Positions 1-7,578 of a stretch of 64,000 nucleotides of DNA are shown one piece after another. Under the pieces are notes generated by a model. The model searched no databases and had not been told where the DNA came from. It saw nothing but the letters and a program-made list of their open reading frames with translations. The stretch comes from Pseudomonas fluorescens. GTDB lineage: Bacteria > Pseudomonadota > Gammaproteobacteria > Pseudomonadales > Pseudomonadaceae. The DNA lies in NCBI RefSeq assembly GCF_004683905.1, contig NZ_CP038438.1, positions 3,472,001-3,536,000 on the forward strand, given 5' to 3'. Each line of letters begins with the position of its first letter. Positions within the stretch are counted from its first letter, which is position 1. The translations under genes and the position numbers were made by a program.

Positions 1-1
1 G

Positions 2-208
2 ATGGCCGAGCTGCAACTGGAAGGTCGATTGCCGACTGGCGTGAAAGCTGTTGATTGTGATCAGGGACGCCTGCTATTGCGCTGCGAACAAGCCATCGCC
101 ACAGCCGAAAACGGCCGATTGCTCAAGGTCGGCATCCAGGTCTTCAACCGCAACCAGGACACCCCGCCCCTAGCCCGCCTGGAAACCCTGTTGAACCGCC
201 CCCTGTAG
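2..208 (+). CDS. Hypothetical protein, possibly cut by the window edge
   Basis: An open frame of 68 residues runs from an ATG at the very first bases to a TAG. Because the window starts one base earlier, this may be the C-terminal part of a longer gene. The sequence alternates short hydrophobic and polar stretches, with no membrane segment, signal peptide or motif that I recognise. It is followed at once by an inverted repeat that could end transcription. No function can be proposed. Confidence 0.45.
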   Translation: MAELQLEGRLPTGVKAVDCDQGRLLLRCEQAIATAENGRLLKVGIQVFNRNQDTPPLARLETLLNRPL

Positions 209-304
209 GAGCTGCCGAAGGCTGCGATCTTTTGACTTTGATCTTTTAAAACCAAAATCAAAAGATCGTCCGATCGCGGCCCGAGCCTCCGGCAGCTCCT
301 ACAC
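205..304. repeat. Long inverted repeat (GTAGGAGCTGCCG family)
   Basis: The left arm starts GTAGGAGCTGCCGAAGG and the right arm ends CGGCAGCTCCTAC, with an inner AAAGATC-type pairing. Closely related copies lie at 31039-31107 and 41255-41328. It is an intergenic repeat able to form a long hairpin, placed just after the first open frame. Confidence 0.8.
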
Positions 305-367
305 AAACATCTCAGGCAACAAAAACAACGCATGCCCCACACGATATCCGCAATCAGCCTGAAACCC

Positions 368-397
368 TGTGGGAGCGAGCCTGCTCGCGAAGGCGCC
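368..397. repeat. Single REP element
   Basis: One copy of the Pseudomonas REP hairpin of the GTGGGAGCGAGCCTGCTCGC type, without the inverted partner that most copies in this window have. Confidence 0.8.
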
Positions 398-441
398 AGA
401 ATGAACACCCGATCAATAACCAAGTGTCCCCGACACCTACA

Positions 442-801
442 TCACCCCGGCAACTGCAAATTATCCAAAGCCCGATTCACCGCCAACTCCCCGAGCATGA
501 TCAACTGCGCAATCCCCGCCAGCGCATGACGCTGCGACACCGGCAACAAGCTGGCAATGTTCTGCGCGAGGGTTTTGGCCGAAGCGAGTGTTTCACTGGC
601 ATCGACCAGCAGCTCCTCGGTTTTGTTGTCCGCCGTCACGGCATACATCCCACGGTGTTTACGTGGGGGCGGCGTGGAACCGGGCGGACAGAGGTAATGG
701 TCGAGCGCGCGGTCGGCGGCTTCGTGGAGCTTTTTGGAATCGATAGATTCGTAGGGGGAAACCGAGGCGGTTTCGGGTGGGTTGGGTGTTGGTTTGATCA
801 T
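442..801 (-). CDS. DUF6124 family protein
   Basis: The 119-residue product has the start typical of the Pseudomonas DUF6124 family: a proline-rich N-terminus, then SPYESIDSKKLHEAADRAL, and a C-terminal helix with the motif HALAGIAQLIMLGELAVN. No signal peptide or membrane segment is visible. The ATG at 801 is preceded by GGAG, so the start is well supported. Its function is unknown; related DUF3077/DUF6124 proteins are small, often present in several copies per genome. The most notable feature is the roughly 200-base hairpin-rich leader directly upstream, which suggests post-transcriptional control. Identification of the family is from recall of the sequence pattern and is fairly secure. Confidence 0.8.
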   Translation of the reverse strand: MIKPTPNPPETASVSPYESIDSKKLHEAADRALDHYLCPPGSTPPPRKHRGMYAVTADNKTEELLVDASETLASAKTLAQNIASLLPVSQRHALAGIAQLIMLGELAVNRALDNLQLPG

Positions 802-1040
802 GGTGAAGCTCCATTTTTATACCTGGTGGAACCACCAAAACCCGTCGCTAAACAAGTAAGGGTGGCAGCTGTACGCGGGTTAGCGAACCGAGAGGTATAA
901 GACCCGGCAGACCCGAAGGTCTCCCACGCACAGCTACCATATCGTCGTCGCAAACGTCTGCGACAAACTGGAGCGTCGTTGCACTTATACCTAGTCGGGT
1001 CGCTAAACCCGGTCGCTGGGTTGCCAGCGACACGTAGACA
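802..1040 (-). promoter_or_regulatory. Hairpin-rich leader of the DUF6124 gene
   Basis: Directly upstream of the DUF6124 start the minus strand can form several short, strong hairpins: a perfect 12-bp palindrome GGTGGTTCCACC at 825-836, a CGGTT/AACCCG stem at 876-889, a GACC-TTCG-GGTC tetraloop at 910-921, a GTCGCA/TGCGAC stem at 947-964 and a CGCTGG/CCAGCG stem at 1014-1029. The arms AGCTGT (930-935) and ACAGCT (868-873) can close a multibranch structure around the two middle hairpins. A structured 5' leader or small RNA is inferred; similar sequences in front of such genes are a recollection that a search must confirm. Positions 1041-1229 show nothing further. Confidence 0.55.
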
Positions 1041-1229
1041 ATAAAGACCAGGTACAAAGCGCACAAGCCGGCGGATTCTGGCGTAGCTGTAGGCAAAGGC
1101 GCAAGGATATGTAGCCTGAGAGAGTGACTGGAGATGTCTTTTTAAACGCTGACGTTTATTGGGGCCTTGCTGCGCCGCTCCCCCTTTACTGGACCGGGTC
1201 CTTTCCCCCAGTACAAAAATGACGAGCAC

Positions 1230-1946
1230 TCATAACCGAGCATAGGCAGCTTCGAAATCACGGAGTGCTTGGTCTACTTTGTATCGAAGCATCAGCGATG
1301 CGGAAAGCTTCACCATTGCTTCAAACAGGACATGCCCTGATTGAATCTGGCATTGACCAACACAATGTCCCGCGTACTCGCCAGGCTCATACGCGTAAAC
1401 AGTGTAAAAAACCCTGCCTGACTGCTCCCGACTCAATCCCGCGGTGAGATGTGTGACAGAGCTATCCGCCACTTGGGGCTCAGGTCGTGAAAACTCCAAG
1501 ACATCATCGAACGGAATGAACATCGCTGAAGCGGACATCACAAATAGACTCGCGATATCCAATGCCTCCTCAACGTTTTTGAGCTCAGGTGTGGCGTACT
1601 CGTGCTCAAGAAAATTTCGCATGTCGACCACTTTACGCAACAGACTGGGAGCCAATAACCCAAGCGCCCTTACTCGCTCGATCTTCTTCGGCACGTTCCA
1701 CCTAAGTGATTGATAGCCAAAAGAGATCAGCAATTGGTCAAGCTGCCCGACAATGGCGCGTTTCACATTAGTCGTTGCATTGACAAGAGCTGCCAATCCA
1801 CCCCGTTCAAAATCCTCTTCTGCCAAAGTCAAAAATTCAATTGGCGAAATTTTCAGATCCATCATTCCGAAATCACCGCCGCCCAACGCGACTCCACTTT
1901 TGCTCATATCAAATCGATGAGCGGCGCAAAACTCTTTGATATCCAT
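1230..1946 (-). CDS. Hypothetical protein with a HEPN-like RNxxxH motif
   Basis: This 238-residue protein is not one I can place in a named family. It is helical in the middle and contains DMRNFLEHEY near residues 108-117, which matches the R-(x4-6)-H signature of HEPN domains; HEPN proteins are often RNases in toxin-antitoxin and defence systems. The C-terminal half is mixed in character, with no membrane segment. The ATG at 1946 follows AGGAG. No obvious antitoxin such as an MNT nucleotidyltransferase lies next to it; its neighbours are small unknown genes. The HEPN assignment rests on one motif and its helical surroundings, so it is tentative. Confidence 0.6.
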   Translation of the reverse strand: MDIKEFCAAHRFDMSKSGVALGGGDFGMMDLKISPIEFLTLAEEDFERGGLAALVNATTNVKRAIVGQLDQLLISFGYQSLRWNVPKKIERVRALGLLAPSLLRKVVDMRNFLEHEYATPELKNVEEALDIASLFVMSASAMFIPFDDVLEFSRPEPQVADSSVTHLTAGLSREQSGRVFYTVYAYEPGEYAGHCVGQCQIQSGHVLFEAMVKLSASLMLRYKVDQALRDFEAAYARL

Positions 1947-2036
1947 CTCAACTCCTGGCTATTTGGCGGCTCAAAGGTAGATGTCGGGAATCAGGGTATC
2001 AGCGACAACAAGGCTTACACGGCCAATTAGACAGTG

Positions 2037-2324
2037 CTATTTCTTCGAGCATATCTGGACGTCATCCTGGGTTTTCAGTGCCGTGTCGATACCTAACCGG
2101 TACCTGCAGTAATCAATAATCCACGCCCGCTCCTCTGGTGTCAGGCGCTCTACCTTCCTGATCTCCCCATCGTTTGCGTGGATGTTGTAAAACTTTATAT
2201 GGAGCGTGGGGTGCTTCTTGATGAAAACAATGGTCTCGATGTCTCCGTCCTCAAGGGCATCGTAGTAGCCGACATAGAGCATGACCATCACGGCGAGGAT
2301 CGCCGCGATTAAAAGCTTTTTCAT
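2037..2324 (-). CDS. Small membrane-anchored or secreted hypothetical protein
   Basis: From the ATG at 2324 the product is 95 residues with an N-terminal hydrophobic segment (MKKLLIAAILAVMVMLYVGY), either an uncleaved signal anchor or a signal peptide. The rest is charged and contains two cysteines near the C-terminus. The frame stays open upstream to 2441, but the extension is polar and would bury the signal segment, so the shorter start is preferred. It lies in the accessory region between a HEPN-like gene and a small basic ORF. Function unknown. Confidence 0.6.
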   Translation of the reverse strand: MKKLLIAAILAVMVMLYVGYYDALEDGDIETIVFIKKHPTLHIKFYNIHANDGEIRKVERLTPEERAWIIDYCRYRLGIDTALKTQDDVQICSKK

Positions 2325-2489
2325 TCCTGCGGCACCGAAGGTTGAAGGTGATGGGTTTTGGCTTTGATGTGTCTGACCGGTTCGGTACTTAATCTGAACG
2401 GTGGTAGCTATGTCAGCGTAATGAGCCAACTGGCTGGCCATGTGCTACTTTTTCAATGCTTCTCATCACCGATCTTTACAGGAGTGAGT

Positions 2490-2624
2490 ATGTTTACTGA
2501 CATCAAGCCAGGTCCTAAGCCAAAACGCGAAGACGGCAAGGAAGATCGCAGACGGCATGTGAACCCACCCAACGATAAAAAACACCCGACGTTGCCTATT
2601 CACAAGCATAAGCCTGGAGACTAG
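2490..2624 (+). CDS. Small basic proline-rich protein (44 aa)
   Basis: A 44-residue frame begins at an ATG preceded by AGGAG at good distance. The product is strongly basic and polar (MFTDIKPGPKPKREDGKEDR at its start, then histidine and lysine-rich), without hydrophobic segments, and looks disordered. It is the only plus-strand gene among minus-strand neighbours here. The ribosome site and biased composition make it plausible as a real small gene, but no family is recognised. Confidence 0.45.
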   Translation: MFTDIKPGPKPKREDGKEDRRRHVNPPNDKKHPTLPIHKHKPGD

Positions 2625-2660
2625 CTGCAGATTGGCAGCCTCTGTAATCGAAATTACTCT

Positions 2661-2695
2661 GGGACGAATCCCTTCTCAAAGAATGGATTCGTCCC
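2661..2695. terminator. Strong hairpin between convergent genes
   Basis: An 11-bp perfect stem (GGGACGAATCC with GGATTCGTCCC) separated by 13 bases lies between the plus-strand small ORF and the minus-strand immunity-like gene. There is no clear T-run on either side, so it may be a bidirectional terminator or an mRNA-stabilising hairpin. Confidence 0.4.
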
Positions 2696-2741
2696 CTGTG
2701 ACCGATCGATCGCTTATTTATCGAGCAACCTTATTATCAGG

Positions 2742-3125
2742 TCACTTGAGTATTCCTGATTTACCCACTGCAACCAGCACAACCATCGCAGAAAGCAGCG
2801 CTATTGCGCTCCATTGCATCCATACAAGTTTCTGCCTGAGTGAGGCCGGAAAGCTCGCTACATCTTCGGTGCTGAGCGTGCCGCGTCTAATGTAGAAATT
2901 CGTAAACGTAACGAGACCAGAGGCGCCACCTACCAAAAGCAATCTGCCCCAAGCGCCTCCGTGCTTCAGCGCCGCTAACCTAGTGCCGGCAGAGCTGTTT
3001 TTGAGGTGCTCAAGGATCACGTCCATCTTGATGTGGGCAATGTAGAGGGCAATCCCGATCCAGATGATCATCGAGATAATCACTACACCACACAACCCTC
3101 CAACTATCAGTTCAGCGGTATTCAT
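2742..3125 (-). CDS. Three-pass membrane protein, probable immunity protein
   Basis: The 127-residue product has three likely membrane segments: about residues 6-30, 60-78 and 104-122. Its ATG overlaps the stop of the upstream gene in an ATGA arrangement, so the two are translationally coupled. The upstream gene encodes a glycine-zipper protein that looks like a membrane-active effector. A small multi-pass membrane protein directly coupled to such a gene is the classic layout of an immunity protein, as known for Tse4/Tsi4 and for pore-forming colicins. The immunity role is inferred from context and topology, not from a recognised family. Confidence 0.6.
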   Translation of the reverse strand: MNTAELIVGGLCGVVIISMIIWIGIALYIAHIKMDVILEHLKNSSAGTRLAALKHGGAWGRLLLVGGASGLVTFTNFYIRRGTLSTEDVASFPASLRQKLVWMQWSAIALLSAMVVLVAVGKSGILK

Positions 3126-4270
3126 TTAGTCACCTCGTAAATCACTTCGCCGAACATTTCACCGCCGGCCCCTCCTACCGCCCCGCCAGCAAATGAGCCT
3201 GCCGCTACAACTACCACGCCGCAAGCAAGGGTTCCCAATCCACCGGTAGGCACGCCGAGTCCCACGCAGATTGCACCGACCACAGGAGCAGTTAGCACTG
3301 CTCCTGTCATTGCACCACCGGCCACCCCGCCAATGAAGCTACCGCCCTCTGTGTACTTAATCTTTTCACAGGCGTCTTTGTTGCCTGCCGCACAGACTTC
3401 TTGAACCTTCATATAAGACGCCCCGCCACCTACGGCTGTACCAATCCAGCCACCGTACTTAACAACCTTGGCTGCTCTGGCGACACTTTCCGTATGAGTG
3501 GCGTAGCCAGGAATCTGCCCCGGAGCCCCCGCAAGACTCCAGTGATGCACTAGACTTTTGCTAGAAATCCCGAGGGCTGATTTCAGGCTTGGGTGATCAG
3601 GGAATCCGATGCCCTTTCTGGTTAACCCGGTGAGTTGTCTATCGAGCTTGGCAAACAATCGCGCACGTTCAGCGAAGAACTCTGAGCTACGCAAGTGACC
3701 GTCACGCTGAAAACTTTTCTGGTGCAACGCTTCGATTTCCTTCAGCGAAGTTTTCACGTCCTCCAGGTTCTTGGCGAAAATCGATTCACCCACACCGATT
3801 GATGTTGAACCTTGCGAAAGAATGGATTCAATCTCGCTCCGATAGCGAACCATGAAGCTGGCCTCTTCGTCGCTCATAGGTTTGAGTGCCGCATCCACCT
3901 TCTGAGCCGCTTCCATGAGCAACGCTTCTTCACGCGTGCACTGCGGATTGTTCGGATCACTCAACACGATAAGTTGACCGGGCTTGGCATAACCGGTGAC
4001 GTGAGGGTTGAGGCGCGTGAACTTCTCAAGCGTTGCACCATCCGGCTTATCGAACAGTGCAGCCTCAAGCGCAGAGCGTGGCATGACTTGCTGAACGATG
4101 TAGAAACCCGGCTCCGCTGGTGCCTTCGCAGCAGCCGGTTTCTCCGCCGGTTCCTGAGGGTATTCCGCCCAGTACTTGGCGTGCAGGTCGGTCGGTTCTA
4201 CGCCGCGATAGACCTTTTTTCTTGGTGGGTTAGGTAGCGCGGGCTTTGGTACGTTTCCATATTCACTCAT
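3122..4270 (-). CDS. Probable pore-forming antibacterial effector (LysM-like plus glycine zipper)
   Basis: The 382-residue protein begins with a proline-rich polar region (1-54) and a LysM-like segment (about 55-108, FYIVQQ then FTRLNPHVTGYAKPGQLIVL). A helical, charged middle region follows. The last 76 residues (about 307-382) are extremely rich in glycine, alanine and valine with repeated GG/GxxxG spacing, which can insert into membranes. There is no signal peptide, as expected for cargo of a type VI system. The downstream gene overlaps by four bases and looks like an immunity protein. No hcp, vgrG or PAAR gene is in the window, so the delivery route is unknown. A good SD (AAGGA) precedes the start. 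Confidence 0.6.
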   Translation of the reverse strand: MSEYGNVPKPALPNPPRKKVYRGVEPTDLHAKYWAEYPQEPAEKPAAAKAPAEPGFYIVQQVMPRSALEAALFDKPDGATLEKFTRLNPHVTGYAKPGQLIVLSDPNNPQCTREEALLMEAAQKVDAALKPMSDEEASFMVRYRSEIESILSQGSTSIGVGESIFAKNLEDVKTSLKEIEALHQKSFQRDGHLRSSEFFAERARLFAKLDRQLTGLTRKGIGFPDHPSLKSALGISSKSLVHHWSLAGAPGQIPGYATHTESVARAAKVVKYGGWIGTAVGGGASYMKVQEVCAAGNKDACEKIKYTEGGSFIGGVAGGAMTGAVLTAPVVGAICVGLGVPTGGLGTLACGVVVVAAGSFAGGAVGGAGGEMFGEVIYEVTK

Positions 4271-4851
4271 GCATCATCCTTGTCACTTCGGGAGTCCTGA
4301 CTTGAGGTTCTGACAGCCGAACGCTATCGGAAAGCCCAAGTGCTGGCTGTAGGACAAAGCCTAAATGCTACGTCCTAGCTGCTGATTCCTGTCATTCGTG
4401 GGGTGCGCAGGATAACTGGTGAGGAGGAATGGTTGTATGGCAGCAGATGGCCATCTCGTAGCGTTACCAGATGAATTGCGTGCGTTGATCTATTTTTCAC
4501 ACCCGATGGCTGCTTTCGGCCAAGAGCTGCCGCCCACCGATGTCCGCTTTCGGCCAGAAGCGGCCGGTATACTTGATAAATAAATCTGTCCGGAGTCGGC
4601 AAATAACCTAAAGCGCTGAGCATATAGCGCAGAGATTAGTTTTTTAAGGCCCCTGCTTGGTGGTAGACCAACGAAAGGCGGCTTCCGACCATTGCGAGCG
4701 CTGGCCAGCGCCGAGACCAGCGCAGACCTTAATTTATGGGTTTTTTGAAATGCTAGTACGCGGCAAAACCATAACGCCTCGAATTAAAACATGGCCAACC
4801 CAGCCGCAAGGCGCCGAAGCAGTGCTTATATGGCTCGTTAGTTTTATAGCG
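4271..4851. other. Gap without a supported gene
   Basis: No coding frame here has convincing composition or a ribosome site; short frames at 4375-4623 and 4657-4881 have no recognisable product. The stretch passes from GC-rich to AT-rich DNA and marks the left edge of the AT-rich nuclease cluster. Around 4507-4566 two copies of a GCTTTCGGCCA phrase occur, related to one near 8839-8856. Confidence 0.5.
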
Positions 4852-6320
4852 CTAGTCCAAAATAGACAAACATCTACTTAACACCTGCTTATTGCCTATT
4901 ATTATTAATTTCAGTCTCTTTCTAGTTCTTGTGATGTTCTGAAATAGCATTTTTACAGAATCGTAATAGGTTCTTGATTGATAAATCAACGAGCCCAAGT
5001 CATCATAAGAGAAGTACTGATCCATAACAACGGCGACATTGTCGAACTCCTGCCCGATTACTGCATGCGAATTCTTGCTATAAACATCTGAATACGATTC
5101 GTGATGCTCGGGCGAATGTAGCGATGGAGTCAGCCTAAGTACCTCCCACCCATCATTACTTATTAGCTGAATGTAATTCTTGACTGTTGTCAAATCTGTG
5201 AAGTAATTAAAGTCAACGTTGCCGCAATTAGAGAAGATAACATCGCTTCGCTGATTATTGAATAACAATTTAATGAAACTGGAAATTTCCTTGTTGGTTC
5301 TTATTTTATCTGATAGTTTGAATTTAGATATACCTGCAACAGCATTGATCTTTCCCTCAATATCCGCTCTTGTCTCTGCTGAGGACAAAGTTTGTTGTTT
5401 GTCATATGAGAATATACAAACTGCCTTGCTCGCAGCAGCATCAACAATTAATTTATCAAATTGAGCCGCATACATTCTTTGGGCTTCATCAATAACAATC
5501 AAATCAAGACTATTCAAGTCATAATTTCTGAAGCTTTTTATAGGTATAACATTCCAGCCCAAGCGCCTTAACTTAACATGTCCTTCGTTCAAATTTCCAC
5601 AATGCACAATCAGGGTTCGTTTTTGATCTTTGATCCACTTAACTATATCATATATTAATAGTGTTTTTCCGGTTCCTGGCCCACCATTAATTGAAATGAA
5701 ATCCGACACACCTTTGTTAATGATCTTTAAGGTCTTGTCTTTTATAGTTTCTTGCTGGCCAGTCAAGAAGTATTGATTGTTGATAAATTTTTCCGTGGAA
5801 TTAAAAGGTGAAACCAAATAGTCCGACGGATTAAATAACTCGTCAGGATTGTCAATCTTCAATAAATTCTGATTTGTTAGCAGCTGTGTTAACAAATCGA
5901 AATCAACTACTTCAAGATCATTTTTGCTATTGAGCTTGTAAAGAGTATTGGTGCTTGCGACAAAAGAAAAATTATGAACAACTTTACTTATATGGCTAAG
6001 GTAGTACTTGTTTCTAATTAGTTGAGTCTTTATCTTTGCCTCCGTGCTGCTGTTTTTTAGCTCGATATTCAAAATGTAGTTATCGCCGAACCGTAATAAA
6101 TCAAACTCCTTGCTGATATGCTGAATCTTATAACCTACAAAAAAACGTCAAATATGTTTACAAACGGTAAAACTCTGTACATATTTGATATAAGGCTTTT
6201 CAGATCCTCAACTTCGTTGTTATTTATATCAATGCCGTAATGCTTGATATAATCATTGTATTCGGCGGAATCTAGACTTGTATAGGCTTGTGCAAGAGAG
6301 ATTATATTGATGCTTTTCAT
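4852..6320 (-). pseudogene. DUF2075 nuclease-helicase, split by a one-base frameshift
   Basis: Two frames make one protein of about 489 residues. The first encodes 61 residues from the ATG at 6320 and stops just after a run of seven Ts (plus-strand As at 6139-6145). One extra T would join it in frame to VGYKI...EFDLLRFGDNYI and on into the 406-residue second frame. Around the junction the motif FDLL...NIELK resembles the D and ExK of PD-(D/E)XK nucleases. The second part has Walker A GGPGTGKT and Walker B LIVIDEAQ, typical of the DUF2075/Schlafen group 3 helicase domain. The gene is very AT-rich against its surroundings, a sign of transfer. It may be a true pseudogene, a phase-variable homopolymer, a slippage site or a sequencing error. 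Confidence 0.75.
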
Positions 6321-6379
6321 TAGCTTTGAGCCTAGTGCTTAACGCAATTGATAACTTGCGAGGAGGGTGGGTGTATTTT

Positions 6380-7279
6380 TTAGGCGTTTATGCCAAGGCG
6401 CTTCTGAAGCTGATCGGTGGTCAAGTTCTGAAATTCTTCCTTGTCGATTATTACGACCAAGTCTTTCCCCCTTCTTCCTAGGCCCTCTTTGGAAATTTTT
6501 TCGAGCATAGAAGTATACTTTTCAGAAACGTCACCCTTAAAATCCGTGACGATCAGAAGTAAAGTGTTTGGAATTCGATTGGTCGCTTGTGCGTAAATGT
6601 TTTTTGCGTAGATGTTTTTCAGGAAGGACTCACGGAGCCAGCCATAGTTAAAGCCGCGGCGGATACTCTTAATTTCTATGATGTAGTCTTTGGTCAGCCA
6701 GTTTCGACCTCGCAGCAATACGTCAACTTCAACGCCGGCCACCATTTTGTTCGATTCTACCTCATACGTTTTTGAATAGACGTGTCGGAGTCGTTTTGCC
6801 ACTAAGCTTTCTATCTGAGCGTAGCGGGCCTCAAAGGCGCTAAGCGTAAAGTTCGTTGTGTGATTCTCTTCTGAAGCAATTGCGTGCATATCCCGAGCTG
6901 CTGAGAGTGCAATCTCGTCTTTTGTTGCATCTCGCAGAGACTGCTTTTTAAGTTCAACTTCAACTTTGGTTTGCTCATCTAGCAACAGTTGGTTTGCGTG
7001 CCATTTTTTTAGGCCGACGAAAATAAATATTGACCCGCAAATACATCCGATGGAGGAAAACCATGGAATGAATTTTACGATGAACGCCACAGTTTCTTGC
7101 CTGCCAAGGATTGCAGCGTGCGCAACGCTGGTAACGGACTTCAAATCTGCTTCCGATTTGTATAAGTCAAAGGACTCTTTTAAAAAGAGCCAAGGAACCA
7201 AAACCGAGATGGAAATTATGACCACCCCCAGAGACACAATGAATTTGTACAGGTCTCCAAACTCGAACTTCACACTCAT
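6380..7279 (-). CDS. Membrane-anchored PD-(D/E)XK-like nuclease
   Basis: The 299-residue protein has two membrane segments (about residues 12-33 and 70-90), a charged helical linker likely to form a coiled coil (95-165), and a cytoplasmic C-terminal domain. That domain carries VEVDVLLRG followed by DYIIEIKSI, giving D186, E202 and K204 in the order expected of a PD-(D/E)XK restriction-like nuclease. Such membrane-tethered nucleases are common in defence loci, but the exact family is not one I can name. It sits just upstream of the DUF2075 gene on the same strand, 59 bases apart, and shares its AT-rich composition, so the two may form one operon. Confidence 0.65.
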   Translation of the reverse strand: MSVKFEFGDLYKFIVSLGVVIISISVLVPWLFLKESFDLYKSEADLKSVTSVAHAAILGRQETVAFIVKFIPWFSSIGCICGSIFIFVGLKKWHANQLLLDEQTKVEVELKKQSLRDATKDEIALSAARDMHAIASEENHTTNFTLSAFEARYAQIESLVAKRLRHVYSKTYEVESNKMVAGVEVDVLLRGRNWLTKDYIIEIKSIRRGFNYGWLRESFLKNIYAKNIYAQATNRIPNTLLLIVTDFKGDVSEKYTSMLEKISKEGLGRRGKDLVVIIDKEEFQNLTTDQLQKRLGINA

Positions 7280-7578
7280 CTCCCTGTGATTTTTATGCCA
7301 AAATATTAGACAAAACGAATGGCGTGACGGTATCCGCCGTTTGTGTCTGATAACGTTCCTCGTCCATGCGTAACTTTTTCACCTGAGTGTAACGCTAGGA
7401 ACGCGATATGGGTGAGGAGGAAAAGCGACATGAATTGGCGCAAGTTAATAACGTATTAGCAGCGTGTCCATAGCCTGTTTATGGCCGACAGTCTGCGTAC
7501 ACCAATGACAACTAATGGCCGAAATTTCACGTAACCCCAGTCCCTGATCTATTAGGCAAAGGACCGGATAGTACTTTC
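7280..7578. other. Gap without a supported gene
   Basis: Nearly 300 bases between two nuclease-like genes. It should hold the promoter of the gene starting at 7279, but no clear promoter boxes, palindrome or coding frame was found. Confidence 0.4.

Noticed and set aside
798..1229. A 143-codon minus-strand frame over the leader of the DUF6124 gene
   Set aside because: It lies across the hairpin-rich leader, has arginine-rich random-looking composition and no ribosome site.
4757..4838. attC-like integron site
   Set aside because: The ends TAAC and GTTAG are suggestive, but the inner arms do not pair as an attC site requires and no integrase or cassette gene is present.
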